The notes: generated from the sequence alone by a model not told the origin. A stretch of 64,000 nucleotides of DNA from Prevotella melaninogenica (GCF_018127925.1 NZ_CP072347.1:1366501-1430500), one strand, 5' to 3'. Positions 23,472 to 32,590 are shown, counted from the stretch's first letter. Program-made: numbers and translations.

Positions 23472-25829
23472 ATGACACAAAACATTGCACTCAACACTTC
23501 ACGCAACGGCAATAAAGGAATCGTCAGAACGATGACTATCGAAGACTACGATAGACTCATTAGAGAGCCGTGGCTGAAGAAACTGATAAACGAAATTCGT
23601 ACACTACCAGCTGGCGACAAACGGGCTGACGCACTGAAGGCACAACTACCGTGGCGATGCCCACATTACACCGCCTTCGGGGATAATCACCGTAGGCAAG
23701 CAAACCTACTGCCTGAAGCGTTCACCTTTCAGACAACTTTCGATGTAGACGACGTATCGGTCGTAGAGAAAGCTATCACTGCGGCACGCGAACTTGACAC
23801 GAAGCCTGGACGTTGGCGCAGTAAGTTATTGCATATGGAATATTCAGCCCGCAAGAAACTGCATATTGACTTCCGTCTTCCACTCGGTATGACCGTAGAG
23901 GAGGCGCAGCAGGCTTATGGCGAGGCTATCGGTGTGCCCTATGACAAATCCTGCATCACTCCCGAACGCTTTATTTATGTCACATCCATTGACGACGAAA
24001 TCTATCGCTCGAAAGAATGGTATCAACCCCTCAATGATGACGATCGTGAGATGTATGTAGCTGCTTTCCGAGGACGTGGACTTACGGACGATGGGCGCAC
24101 GCTTGCCTATCAAGTGCCAACGGCAGAAGCTACACACACACCGAAAGAGGAAACCACGCACACGCAGCCTACGACCTGCACAGAAAAGCAGTTGCGCATC
24201 TTCGACCTCAGTCGTGAAGCTGCAGGCTTAAAGGATGTAGATATCAACCGCATAGGCTCACGCCACACCTCTCTGCAGGCTATCCTCTCCATTGCAGCCA
24301 GCCGACTGATGAGCGAGGAAGAACTCTTGGCAGTGGTGCAGCAGCGCATGCCTGAATATGCTAAGGAGCAGGATTGCCGTCAGCTTATCCACGATTTTTA
24401 TGCGAAATATCACGACGACTCAAAGATTTTCAACGCAACCGTTCAACGTATCAATGCCCTTGCTGAACAGGAGGCTGGCGAAGATGTCTCTAATCTTAAA
24501 ACAGCCGTAACGAGTGGCTTAATGGGCAACCAGACCTTCTCCATACCCACACCGAAGGCAAAGCCCCAATATGTTGCAGACATCGAAAACGCCATCTTAC
24601 GTCTGCCTGCACTAAAAGCAACCTTAGCAGGCGTTCCAGAAGGGATGAAGATACCTGTTCTCTGTGCTGTCATGCCTCTGGCAGCCGCTTACGCCGACAG
24701 CGTAACGGTGGAATACTGCGACGGAAAGCGAATGCAGCTGGGACTTATGTCGGTCATCGTCGGTCCGCAAGCATCGGGCAAAAGTGCGTGTAAGGAAGCC
24801 CTCGACACATGGCTCGAAAGGATGAACGAGGACGACGAAAAGGCGCGAAAGCAGGAAGACGAATGGAAGGAGAAACGCCGTAACCGAAAGGCTAACGAAA
24901 AGGCTCCCGAAGACCCAAGAGTGATGATACGCAACGTGCCAGTTACCATCTCGTGTTCTACCCTACTGAAACGTATGAAATATGCACAGGGGCACACGCT
25001 CTTCTCCTTTGGTGAGGAACTCGACACGCTACGAAAGACAAACGGTGCAGGCTCGTGGTCGCAGAAGTATGACATCTATCGCCTCGCCTTCGATAACGGA
25101 CGGTGGGGACAAGATTATAACTCTGATCAGGCAGAGAGCGGAGTTGTTGACGTTGCCTATAATTGGACCATACTCGGCACATACGGTGCGCTGGCAAAAT
25201 GCTTTCAAGGCGACAACGTGGAGAACGGACTCTCCTCACGCATCATCTTCTCCGAAATGCCCGACAACGCTTTTGCTCCTATGCCCCGCTTCCGAGGAAT
25301 GATTGACAGGGATTCTGCCGCCATTCGTGAAGCCGTAGAAAAGCTGTGTGCTGCCAACGGATTCCTTGACACCCCCCGATTGCGCAAACGAATTGCTAAT
25401 TGGGTGGAAGAGAAACGTCTTGAGGCATCACGCACCTGGGACATTGTCAAAGACACCTATCGCAAACGTGCTGCCGTCATAGGCTTTCGCTGTGGCGTTG
25501 TCTATAGGCTGATCGTCGAGAAAGAGTCGAAAGCCTGCCTTGACTTTGCCGAGGCTATGGCTGAATATGTCTTACAAGCACAAATGCAAATCTTCGGAAA
25601 GCCACTGCTTACACAGATGGGTAAGACAATGGAGGGAAACGAGAGAAGAAGCAGAAACAAGAATATTCTTGAAGAATTACCACAGACATTCACGCTCGAC
25701 GACCTTAACCGACTGAAACCTGAGAATACGAACATTGGGACGCTGCGCGTTATGATTCATCGATGGAAGGCGGACGGATGGATTGAAAAGGTAAAGGAAG
25801 GCGAATGGAAGAAGACTGTGACTGTATAA
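23472..25829 (+). CDS. VirE N-terminal (BT4734-like) / DUF3987 P-loop protein
   Basis: This 785-residue protein has the BT4734/VirE-N domain in its first 190 residues or so, with the signature RWRSKLLHMEYSARKKLHID and CITPERFIYVT. It looks like a degenerate primase-like fold. A middle segment follows, then a DUF3987 ATPase-like domain with Walker A-type GPQASGKSA near residue 433 and DFAEAMAEY toward the end. A short C-terminal winged-helix-like part (FTLDDLNRLKPENTNIGTLR) closes it. Proteins of this architecture are widespread in Bacteroidetes mobile and cassette DNA and are presumed to act on DNA. It is transcribed in the same direction as the DUF5675 gene that follows after 67 bases. Biochemical role not established. 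Confidence 0.87.
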   Translation: MTQNIALNTSRNGNKGIVRTMTIEDYDRLIREPWLKKLINEIRTLPAGDKRADALKAQLPWRCPHYTAFGDNHRRQANLLPEAFTFQTTFDVDDVSVVEKAITAARELDTKPGRWRSKLLHMEYSARKKLHIDFRLPLGMTVEEAQQAYGEAIGVPYDKSCITPERFIYVTSIDDEIYRSKEWYQPLNDDDREMYVAAFRGRGLTDDGRTLAYQVPTAEATHTPKEETTHTQPTTCTEKQLRIFDLSREAAGLKDVDINRIGSRHTSLQAILSIAASRLMSEEELLAVVQQRMPEYAKEQDCRQLIHDFYAKYHDDSKIFNATVQRINALAEQEAGEDVSNLKTAVTSGLMGNQTFSIPTPKAKPQYVADIENAILRLPALKATLAGVPEGMKIPVLCAVMPLAAAYADSVTVEYCDGKRMQLGLMSVIVGPQASGKSACKEALDTWLERMNEDDEKARKQEDEWKEKRRNRKANEKAPEDPRVMIRNVPVTISCSTLLKRMKYAQGHTLFSFGEELDTLRKTNGAGSWSQKYDIYRLAFDNGRWGQDYNSDQAESGVVDVAYNWTILGTYGALAKCFQGDNVENGLSSRIIFSEMPDNAFAPMPRFRGMIDRDSAAIREAVEKLCAANGFLDTPRLRKRIANWVEEKRLEASRTWDIVKDTYRKRAAVIGFRCGVVYRLIVEKESKACLDFAEAMAEYVLQAQMQIFGKPLLTQMGKTMEGNERRSRNKNILEELPQTFTLDDLNRLKPENTNIGTLRVMIHRWKADGWIEKVKEGEWKKTVTV

Positions 25830-25896
25830 CCCCGAAGAAATTACATTATTACAATTACAAATTACATTAAGGTCTAACCACATAATCGCTACTGCA

Positions 25897-26427
25897 ATGG
25901 AAATAATCATCAGACGTACCGCCTTTAAAGAAGGCTACACAATAGGAAACCTCTATATTCTGCCCGAACAGGCTGGAATTGAAAAGAAAAGTATGCCTAC
26001 ACCAGCTAACAATAAAGAAATAGATGTGCCTAAACAAATAGTTAATGAAGAAAAGGCTATGCCCGAATGGTTCTGCAATACGATGGAGCCAACAGCGAGA
26101 AAGCTGACTTCTCAAATGCCGCTGACACTCATCCGCAGGCATAAAATAATTGGAAAGACAGCTATCCCCACTGGGCGTTATCGCATCCTCATCACACGCA
26201 GCCGACGGTTCGGACGATGGCTGCCGCTGCTGCTGAACGTGAAGGGTTTTGAGGGGATAAGGATTCATGCGGGGAATAAGCCAGAAGACACACGGGGATG
26301 TATCCTCCTCGGTTTCAACCGACGCAAAGGATATGTGCTCGACTCTACCCGCTGCGTGCTCACACTCGTTAAGATGATGACGGAGGCAATAGCGAAAGGA
26401 GAAAAGGTGTTTGTGGAAGTGAGGTAA
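25897..26427 (+). CDS. DUF5675-family protein
   Basis: This 176-residue protein matches the DUF5675 pattern in its C-terminal part: TMEPTARKL, AIPTGRYRILITRSRRFGRW, FEGIRIHAGNKPEDTRGCIL. The conserved IHAGN..GC segment has the look of an L,D-transpeptidase-like active site (His and Cys), so a cell-wall role is possible. Between an initial strand (TIGNLYIL) and the core there is a polar spacer of about 30 residues. No signal peptide is present. In many Bacteroidales cassettes a peptidoglycan amidase occupies this position next to HU and smalltalk genes, so this may be its replacement. That link is inference. Confidence 0.82.
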   Translation: MEIIIRRTAFKEGYTIGNLYILPEQAGIEKKSMPTPANNKEIDVPKQIVNEEKAMPEWFCNTMEPTARKLTSQMPLTLIRRHKIIGKTAIPTGRYRILITRSRRFGRWLPLLLNVKGFEGIRIHAGNKPEDTRGCILLGFNRRKGYVLDSTRCVLTLVKMMTEAIAKGEKVFVEVR

Positions 26428-26634
26428 AGCCCCACCCAACCTCCCCGAAGGGGGAGGAGTGCAAACTGCCGATCTCCCCGAACCAACAGTCACTGACCGA
26501 AGGGAGGTAAAGGGAAGGAGTAGCCTCACCCCCAACCCCTCTCCGAACCAACGGTCACTGACCGAAGGGAAGTAAAGGAGAGGGGAGTGATTAGCGAGAT
26601 ACCCCTAAAGTTCTATTCAAGGGTCAAAGGGGGA
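26427..26634. repeat. Cluster of REP-like units (B, then two GGTCACTGACC units, D)
   Basis: It starts within the stop codon of the DUF5675 gene. Order: type B (CCCCACCCAACCTCCCCGAA), a unit with AACAGTCACTGACCGAAGGG, and type D with AACGGTCACTGACCGAAGGG. It ends in the 55-bp block (26580-26634) that is inverted at 18643-18697. Confidence 0.85.
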
Positions 26635-26965
26635 GACTGCGAATTACGCGAATGACACGAATTACTTAGCAATAATGATTCGTGTTATTAGTGCCATTCG
26701 TAGTGCTAATCATAAAGTTCAAAGTTAATAGTTGAAATCATAAAGTTCAAAGGGAAAAGAGTTCACAAATAAAAAGCGGCACCCACTAAGGGATGCCGCA
26801 TAAGGGATTCTCCTTCCCTTGATTAGAAGAGAAGGAAGACCACGAGGGTCATTAATATGTTAGCCTCTAAAGCAATAAGGCTTCTAACTTCTGTTCTTCC
26901 CCAACAAGTATGTTATCCAACTTCTGTTTCCCCCTAACAAGTATGTTATTCGCATACCACCACTT
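26635..26965. other. Gene-free tail of the cassette
   Basis: It contains ATGACACGAATTACTTAGCA-type sequence partly shared with 18585-18642, a short run of CATAAAGTTCAAAGTTAATA units, the minus-strand terminator at 26771-26799, and two copies of CCAACTTCTGTTTCCCC/AACAAGTATGTTAT at 26890-26950. No gene seen. Confidence 0.6.
26771..26799 (-). terminator. Terminator of thrS
   Basis: On the minus strand GCGGCATCCC, loop, GGGTGCCGC, then TTTTTATTTG. It lies 258 bases past the thrS stop codon, with a REP-like unit between. It would stop thrS transcripts before the cassette and before infC. Confidence 0.75.
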
Positions 26966-27034
26966 ATCTAACAACAGGGGTATCACGGTGTTTACTCCCC
27001 TCCCTATGGGGGAGGGGCAAGGGGGAGGGGCTGG
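26966..27034. repeat. REP-like palindrome, type C
   Basis: AGGGGTATCACGGTGTTTAC, CTCCCCTCCCTATGGGGGAG, GGGCAAGGGGGAGGGG. It lies 23 bases after the thrS stop codon in transcription order. Confidence 0.82.
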
Positions 27035-27057
27035 TTGTTGCGAGTTGTTATTTTTTT

Positions 27058-29007
27058 TTAATCCAACCCCTTCAGCTGTTCAGCAACCTCGTTGTTGATA
27101 CGCTCTGCGAAGGCTTCCATTGTCATCGTTGCCTGTTCGCCACCGCCCTGCTGACGCATTGATACGAGGCCTTCGGCTGCTTCCTTCTCGCCCACGATAA
27201 CCATGTAAGGAACACGCTTAAGCTCGTTGTCGCGAATCTTGCGACCAATCTTCTCGTTGCGGTCGTCCATGATTGAACGTACGTCGTGAGCATCGAAGTA
27301 AGCCTTCACCTTCTGAGCATAGTCGTTATACTTCTCAGAGATTGGGAGGATGGCAACCTGATCAGGTGTCAACCAGAGTGGGAAGTGACCTGCTGTGTGC
27401 TCGATGAGAACGGCAGTGAAACGCTCGAGTGAACCGAATGGTGCACGGTGAACCATCACTGGTGTCTTCTTAGAGTTGTCCTCTGCTGTATATTCGAGCT
27501 TGAAGCGGTTAGGGAGGTTATAGTCAACCTGGATTGTACCGAGCTGCCAACGACGACCGATAGCATCCTTCACCATGAAGTCGAGCTTAGGACCGTAGAA
27601 CGCTGCCTCACCAAGCTCTACACGAGCGTTGAGACCCTTTTCTGCGCATGCTTCCTTAATGGCTGCTTCGCTCTCTTCCCATACCTCGTCAGAGCCGATA
27701 TACTTCTCCTTGTCCTCTGGGTCGCGGAGGGAAATTTGCGCCTCGTAGTTATCGAAACCAAAGGTCTTGAACACCTTGAGGATGATATCGATATTGTTCT
27801 CAAACTCTGCCTTTACCTGGTCAGGACGCACGAAGATATGTGCATCATCCTGTGTGAAGGTACGAACACGTGTAAGTCCGTGAAGCTCACCACTCTTCTC
27901 ATAACGGAACACGGTTCCGAACTCTGCGATACGCAGTGGAAGATCTTTGTAAGAACGTGGCTTGTAAGCGTAAATCTCACAGTGGTGAGGACAGTTCATT
28001 GGCTTAAGCATATACTCTTCGTCCTCCTCTGGTGTGTGGATTGGTTGGAAAGCATCCTTGCCATAGTGAGCATAGTGACCAGAAGTTACGTAGAGGTTCT
28101 TACCACCGATACCCGGTGTGATTACCTCTTGATAGTTGTAAGGACGGAGGAGACGACGCAAGAGCTCCTGCAGGCGCAGGCGCAGCTGTGTACCCTTTGG
28201 CAACCAGATAGGAAGACCCTTTCCGACGCGGTCAGAGAACATAAAGAGTTCCATTTCCTTACCAATCTTTCTGTGGTCGCGCTTCTTAGCCTCTTCGAGC
28301 ATCTCGAGGTATTCGTCGAGCATCTTCTTCTTAGGGAAGGTGATACCGTAGATACGTGTCATCTGCTCGCGCTTAGCATCGCCACGCCAGAAAGCTCCAG
28401 CAACGCTGGTTATCTTGACAGCCTTGATAGCACCTGTTGAAACGAGGTGAGGGCCACGGCAAAGGTCGGTGAAGTTACCCTGCGAATATGTTGAGATAGT
28501 GCCATCTTCGAGGTCCTCTACGATGTGCTCCACCTTGTATTCCTGTCCATCGGCAGTAAACTCCTTAACAGCATCCGCCTTAGAGACGTTACGACGAACG
28601 ACTGGCTCGTTCTTCTTAGCAAGTTCGCGCATCTTCTCTTCAATCTTTGGGAAGTCGTTCTCAGAGATTGTCTGACCCTCTGCAGGCATCACGTCATAGA
28701 AGAAGCCGTTCTCAACAGCTGGTCCGAATCCGAACTGAATGCCTGGGTAAAGCTCCTGCAAAGCCTCAGCGAGGAGGTGGGCAGAAGTGTGCCAGAAGGT
28801 GTGCTTACCTTCTTCGTCATCGAACTTGTAAAGTGCGATGCTTGCGTCCTCATTGATAGGACGGTTGAGTTCTGTTGTTTCGCCATTTACACCGCAAGAT
28901 ACAACGTCACGGGCGAGAGCCGGCGAAATGCTCTCGGCGATTTGAAAACCAGTTACGCCCTGCTCGTATTCACGAACGGAACCGTCTGGGAAAGTGATTT
29001 TAACCAT
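27058..29007 (-). CDS. thrS: Threonyl-tRNA synthetase
   Basis: Class II synthetase, 649 residues. Domains in order: TGS (1-60), N2 editing domain with [17 protein letters not shown] near residue 75 and a GPH(L) segment, catalytic core ([44 protein letters not shown]) and anticodon-binding domain ([15 protein letters not shown]). It charges tRNA-Thr and edits mischarged Ser. In relatives it is followed directly by infC-rpmI-rplT. Here a terminator, repeats and an 8-kb cassette lie between. Confidence 0.98.
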   Translation of the reverse strand: MVKITFPDGSVREYEQGVTGFQIAESISPALARDVVSCGVNGETTELNRPINEDASIALYKFDDEEGKHTFWHTSAHLLAEALQELYPGIQFGFGPAVENGFFYDVMPAEGQTISENDFPKIEEKMRELAKKNEPVVRRNVSKADAVKEFTADGQEYKVEHIVEDLEDGTISTYSQGNFTDLCRGPHLVSTGAIKAVKITSVAGAFWRGDAKREQMTRIYGITFPKKKMLDEYLEMLEEAKKRDHRKIGKEMELFMFSDRVGKGLPIWLPKGTQLRLRLQELLRRLLRPYNYQEVITPGIGGKNLYVTSGHYAHYGKDAFQPIHTPEEDEEYMLKPMNCPHHCEIYAYKPRSYKDLPLRIAEFGTVFRYEKSGELHGLTRVRTFTQDDAHIFVRPDQVKAEFENNIDIILKVFKTFGFDNYEAQISLRDPEDKEKYIGSDEVWEESEAAIKEACAEKGLNARVELGEAAFYGPKLDFMVKDAIGRRWQLGTIQVDYNLPNRFKLEYTAEDNSKKTPVMVHRAPFGSLERFTAVLIEHTAGHFPLWLTPDQVAILPISEKYNDYAQKVKAYFDAHDVRSIMDDRNEKIGRKIRDNELKRVPYMVIVGEKEAAEGLVSMRQQGGGEQATMTMEAFAERINNEVAEQLKGLD

Positions 29008-29040
29008 ACTACAAATTAGTTTTATAAATCAAATATGTGG

Positions 29041-29048
29041 CAAAGGTA
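29041..29048 (-). promoter_or_regulatory. -7 element TACCTTTG upstream of thrS
   Basis: TACCTTTGCC on the minus strand matches TAnnTTTG. No clear -33 TTG at 19-20 bases. The leader would be about 27 bases. Confidence 0.55.
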
Positions 29049-29057
29049 ATACTTTTA

Positions 29058-29232
29058 ATTCAGAATTCAGAATTCATAATTCATAATTATGATTACTTCT
29101 TTAATTCAGAATTCAAAATTCAGAATTATTCGAACGAAGTTCTCATCAGTACGTCATAATTATGATTACCGATGTAGCTTAAGGGTTAAACTCAAATCAT
29201 AAAGTTCAAAGCTCAAAGTTCAAAGCTTCAAC
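29058..29232. repeat. Simple repeats between thrS and the TPR gene
   Basis: Tandem AATTCAGAATTCA / AATTCATAATT units (29058-29130), then AAATCATAAAGTTCAAAGCT units (29190-29232). They overlap the last codons of the TPR gene. Confidence 0.6.
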
Positions 29233-29834
29233 GGACGCTTGTCATCACTTTCAATGCGAAGACTCGGTAGCTTGTAAAAATGCGAAGCATTAGGTTTCAT
29301 GGGCTGCTGCTTTGGCTTCCTACCCGCTACGATGTCGGCACGAAGCTGGGAGGCTGCATCGAATGATTTCCATCGCTTGAGGATATAATCAAGTTGCTGA
29401 AGAGCAGCCTTGCTATCGCCCACTTGATAAAGGCAATAGGCACGATTAAACCAATAGTCACGATTGTCGGGGGTTATGTCAAGCGCGTGGGTAAAGGCAA
29501 CGATAGCACTGTCGTAACGCTCCACACGAATGTTAGACATACCATAAAGTTCGTAGATATCAGCAATATAGGGCTGTAAAGTCAAAGCACGGCGACAATC
29601 ATCACCAGCACCCTTATAGTCTTCAAGGCGATACTTTGACAATGCCATCAAATACCAAGCCTCGTATAGATTTGGTTTGAGGGCAACGATACGGGAGAAA
29701 ATCTGCATGGAAGTAACGTAGTATCCCTGATCAAGCGTCCGCCTCCCCTCCTCCATCATCTTCTTGACGTTGTATTGGGCTGCTGACGGTAATGCCAATA
29801 GGCAAAGCAAGGATACTACGATACCACGCAACAT
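29220..29834 (-). CDS. Exported tetratricopeptide-repeat protein
   Basis: This 204-residue protein has a signal peptide (MLRGIVVSLLCLLALPSAAQ) and about three to four TPR units (EAWYLMALSKYRLEDYKGAG, YELYGMSNIRVERYDSAIVA, DYWFNRAYCLYQVGDSKAAL). It is a probable periplasmic scaffold. It follows def by 4 bases on the minus strand and precedes thrS, a conserved Bacteroidales neighbourhood. The C-terminus runs into a repeat, so the last residues (DDKRPLKL) may be recently altered. Confidence 0.85.
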   Translation of the reverse strand: MLRGIVVSLLCLLALPSAAQYNVKKMMEEGRRTLDQGYYVTSMQIFSRIVALKPNLYEAWYLMALSKYRLEDYKGAGDDCRRALTLQPYIADIYELYGMSNIRVERYDSAIVAFTHALDITPDNRDYWFNRAYCLYQVGDSKAALQQLDYILKRWKSFDAASQLRADIVAGRKPKQQPMKPNASHFYKLPSLRIESDDKRPLKL

Positions 29835-29838
29835 AGGC

Positions 29839-30399
29839 TTACTTACGTGGAGCCTTCACACGATAGTGGCAGCGAACTTTTCCCTGCAGAAGGGCTTTGA
29901 GCTTGCTGGTAATCATCTGCTTGCGGAATGGCGAGATACGATCAGTAAAGACACGACCTTCGAGGTGATCAAACTCATGCTGGATAACGCGAGCAAGATA
30001 GCCATCAATCCACTCCTCATGCTCAACGAGATTCTCGTCATACCACTTTACGTAGACACGCTTTGCACGTGTCACACTCTCGTGAACACCTGGCAGAGAG
30101 AGACATCCCTCTTCCAAGGTCTCCGTCTCAGAGTCATCATACTCAAGGATGTGACCATTGATGAAAGCATGACGATAGTCTTTATACTCAGGGAAGGTGT
30201 CTGAGAGCACATCCAAGTCGACAACAACGACACGGATAGACTTACCAATCTGTGGTGCTGCCAAACCGACACCATCGCTGGCGGTGTTGGTCTCAAACAT
30301 ATTTTGTATCAGTTCTTGGAGGTCAGGATAATCGAGGGGGATATCCTCGGCTACCTTTCGCAACACTGGCTGACCATATGTGTAAATGGGTAATACCAT
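29839..30399 (-). CDS. def: Peptide deformylase
   Basis: This 186-residue protein removes the formyl group from nascent protein N-termini. All three family motifs are present: GVGLAAPQIG (about residue 42), EEGCLSLPG (about 99) and QHEFDHLEG (about 147), providing the Cys and two His metal ligands. It lies between ruvX and the TPR gene on the minus strand. Confidence 0.97.
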   Translation of the reverse strand: MVLPIYTYGQPVLRKVAEDIPLDYPDLQELIQNMFETNTASDGVGLAAPQIGKSIRVVVVDLDVLSDTFPEYKDYRHAFINGHILEYDDSETETLEEGCLSLPGVHESVTRAKRVYVKWYDENLVEHEEWIDGYLARVIQHEFDHLEGRVFTDRISPFRKQMITSKLKALLQGKVRCHYRVKAPRK

Positions 30400-30552
30400 A
30401 TTCTTTTCTTTCTTTTAAACTTAATAGGTGTCCAACACGTTTAATCATCAAATAGCGCAAAACTCTATCAGCTTAATAATCAAACGGCTCAAGGCTCTAC
30501 GATTCTGATTTCCAAACGTTTCGAATCTTAATAAACATAAACTTCAAACGGA

Positions 30553-30972
30553 TTAAAGCCCCTTGGACCTCATATAATCTTGTAGGATAATTGTTGCCGA
30601 AATCTCGTCAACAAGTCCCTTATCTTCACGGCGGGTCTTCTTCTTAACCCCACCCGCAATCATTGCTTGATGAGCGATAACCGACGTAAAGCGCTCGTCA
30701 TAATAATCAATAGGCAACTCTGGGTGTGCCTTGCGCCAACGATTGACAAATTGCTCCACACGAGCGAGGTTCTCACTCGGCTGACCATTGGACTGTATAG
30801 GTTTGCCAATGACAAGCTGGCTGACCGCTTCCTTTGCAATATACTGGTTCAAAAACTCAAAAAGTTCAGACGTAGGAACAGTCGCCAACCCATTGGCGAT
30901 GATGCACAATGGGTCGGTGACAGCTAATCCTGTACGTTTTTTACCGTAATCTATCGCTAAAATTCTACTCAT
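30553..30972 (-). CDS. ruvX: YqgF/RuvX family putative pre-16S rRNA nuclease
   Basis: This 139-residue RNase H-like protein begins with ILAIDYGKKRTGLAVTDPL, includes QLVIGKPIQSNGQPSE and YYDERFTSV, and ends with a conserved DEISATIILQDYM helix. Family members are implicated in 5' maturation of 16S rRNA. Its ATG directly abuts the stop codon of the SPOR lipoprotein gene (TAAATG), so the two are translationally coupled. Confidence 0.95.
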   Translation of the reverse strand: MSRILAIDYGKKRTGLAVTDPLCIIANGLATVPTSELFEFLNQYIAKEAVSQLVIGKPIQSNGQPSENLARVEQFVNRWRKAHPELPIDYYDERFTSVIAHQAMIAGGVKKKTRREDKGLVDEISATIILQDYMRSKGL

Positions 30973-31467
30973 TTATCGAGAGAGCAACCAAGCATCAGCG
31001 TAAGTAGCACGGAGCTGATTGCGGCTCTGAACAGCTGAAGCCTTGCTGTCGTAAGTAGAAGCAACAACGCGATACATATTGTTACCAGCATTGTAAGCAA
31101 CCTGAGCATCGTAGCCAGCATTCTTCAAACGCTGCTGCAAGCCCTCAGCGTTAGACTTAATACTGAATGAACCAACAACTACGCTGTAAGCCTTCAAACC
31201 AGAACCATTTACAACAGAAACAGTCTCGCGGCGTACTGGCTCATTGTCGTAATTATCAACAACTGGAGCCTGCGTAACTGGCTGAGTCTCTACTGGAGCT
31301 ACAACAGCGTCCTGCTGAGTTGCGTTGTCATCAGTATTCGTAGTAGTATTCTGCTCCTGAGACTTAGCCTTCTCGTAAGCCTTCTTGTATGCACTCTCGC
31401 TTGACTTACAGCCAGTGAAAGCCATTGCAACACACATAGCTGCGCCCAAAACCATAAATTTCTTCAT
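30973..31467 (-). CDS. SPOR-domain lipoprotein
   Basis: This 164-residue protein has a lipoprotein signal (FMVLGAAMCVAMAFTGC|K), a Gln/Thr/Pro-rich linker (residues 25-85), and a C-terminal SPOR domain (LKAYSVVVGSFSIKSNAEGL .. NMYRVVAST). SPOR domains bind denuded glycan strands at the division septum. It is the first gene before ruvX, def, the TPR gene and thrS on the minus strand. Confidence 0.93.
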   Translation of the reverse strand: MKKFMVLGAAMCVAMAFTGCKSSESAYKKAYEKAKSQEQNTTTNTDDNATQQDAVVAPVETQPVTQAPVVDNYDNEPVRRETVSVVNGSGLKAYSVVVGSFSIKSNAEGLQQRLKNAGYDAQVAYNAGNNMYRVVASTYDSKASAVQSRNQLRATYADAWLLSR

Positions 31468-31621
31468 AATCCCTTAGTTTTTATTGATTATACTATTAAT
31501 TTACTATGTAATTATCGTGCGAAGTTACAAAATAAGAAGCAGAAGTAAGAAAGCAGCGTCAATAAAGTTTGTTAAATAAACTATTTGTAAGATTTTTAAC
31601 ACAAAAATACTTCCTATTCTA

Positions 31622-31652
31622 TTGCTAATATGCGAAACTTTAGCTATATTTG
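31622..31652 (+). promoter_or_regulatory. Promoter of the YtxH-holin-like operon
   Basis: TTG (31622-31624), 20 bases, TATATTTG (31645-31652). Very good match; leader of about 40 bases to the ATG at 31701. Confidence 0.8.
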
Positions 31653-31700
31653 CCATTGATAAAGAAAGAACTATTCATTAACAATAAAAAATAAGAGATT

Positions 31701-31916
31701 ATGAAGACATTAGGTTATGTTTGCGCATTCCTCTGTGGTAGCATCACAGGCGCAGCTCTCGGACTTCTTTTGGCTCCAGAGAAGGGTACAGACACACGTT
31801 CAAAGATTTCTGATGCTGTTGACGATTTCTGCAAGAAGCATGATATCAAGCTCAGCCGCAAGGAAGCTGAGGATTTCGTTGAGGATATCAAGGATGCAGC
31901 TTCAGACGCTATCTAA
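31701..31916 (+). CDS. YtxH-domain small membrane-associated protein
   Basis: This 71-residue protein has one N-terminal hydrophobic helix with Gly-rich packing (GSITGAALGLLLAPEKGTDT), the defining YtxH pattern, then an amphipathic charged helix. YtxH-domain proteins are stress-associated in other bacteria. It is the first gene of a three-gene operon with a holin-like protein and a basic small protein. Confidence 0.88.
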   Translation: MKTLGYVCAFLCGSITGAALGLLLAPEKGTDTRSKISDAVDDFCKKHDIKLSRKEAEDFVEDIKDAASDAI

Positions 31917-31926
31917 ATTGTAAAGG

Positions 31927-32280
31927 ATGTTCTCAAACGACAAGAACGTAGAAACAATAGCACAACTCGTAGAGGTGCTAAAGCATTATATCGGGCTTCA
32001 GTCAGAGTACATGAAGCTCGATGTAATAGAAAAGGTCGTGCGATTACTGACCGTGATTACAATCATGGTTGTTTTCTGCACTATCTTATTAATTTCCCTA
32101 ATTTATCTCTCCTTTGCTGCAGCCTTTGCATTGCAGACATTGGTGGGTTCACTTATTTGGGCTTTCCTGATTGTTGGTGGTGGCTATTTGCTATTACTCT
32201 TTTTCTTCATCTTACTACGTCGCAGTCTTATTGAACGCCCATTGGTAAGATTCTTGGGAAGTCTCTTAATGTCAAAATAA
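31927..32280 (+). CDS. Phage-holin-3_6-like (YqjE-like) membrane protein
   Basis: This 117-residue protein has an N-terminal amphipathic part (EVLKHYIGLQSEYMKLDVIE), then two strong membrane segments (about residues 38-62 and 70-95) and a basic C-terminus. The pattern is that of the YqjE/holin-superfamily envelope proteins. Despite the family name nothing here suggests a phage. It lies 10 bases after the YtxH gene and 4 bases before the next. Confidence 0.83.
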   Translation: MFSNDKNVETIAQLVEVLKHYIGLQSEYMKLDVIEKVVRLLTVITIMVVFCTILLISLIYLSFAAAFALQTLVGSLIWAFLIVGGGYLLLLFFFILLRRSLIERPLVRFLGSLLMSK

Positions 32281-32284
32281 GCTT

Positions 32285-32590
32285 ATGACTGAACAGACCA
32301 CTCACTTTGGAACCAATTATAGGTCGCTGAACGACATTCGCTTGCGCAAAGCACAGCTGCGTACAGACTTGACCAAGGATAGCAACAAGATTGCGGGGTT
32401 GTGGAATGAACTTATGCATAAGCCGAAAGACAAGAACACGCCTACTCAGCGCTTCTCTGGTGCATTCAATGTTGGTGCGGGCGTATTGGATGGACTTATC
32501 CTTACGTGGAAACTCTATCGTATGTTTGGGGGTAAGCAATCATCAGGTCCCTTTAATAAGTTCAGCTTATTCAAAAAGAAAAAGAAATAA
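32285..32590 (+). CDS. Conserved small hypothetical protein
   Basis: This 101-residue basic protein has an N-terminal helix (RSLNDIRLRKAQLRTDLTKD), a mildly hydrophobic helix (FSGAFNVGAGVLDGLILTWK) and a C-terminal Lys run. It commonly accompanies YtxH and holin-like genes in Bacteroidales; the function is unknown. It starts 4 bases after the holin-like stop codon. Confidence 0.75.
   Translation: MTEQTTHFGTNYRSLNDIRLRKAQLRTDLTKDSNKIAGLWNELMHKPKDKNTPTQRFSGAFNVGAGVLDGLILTWKLYRMFGGKQSSGPFNKFSLFKKKKK

Noticed and set aside
25867-26535. 222-codon open frame on the minus strand
   Set aside because: It runs antisense through the DUF5675 gene and starts inside REP-like repeats. The LRSVTV peptide in it comes from the repeat.
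18157-26965. The thrS-infC cassette as an integrative conjugative element or prophage
   Set aside because: No integrase, relaxase, conjugation, capsid or att duplication was found. Only DNA-binding and small unknown genes are present.
27448-28440. 330-codon open frame on the plus strand
   Set aside because: It is entirely antisense to thrS, whose motifs are complete. Composition follows from thrS codon use.
31927-32280. Holin-like gene as evidence of a prophage
   Set aside because: The neighbours are YtxH and a conserved small protein, with no phage structural, lysis or integrase genes. This is a common chromosomal envelope operon.
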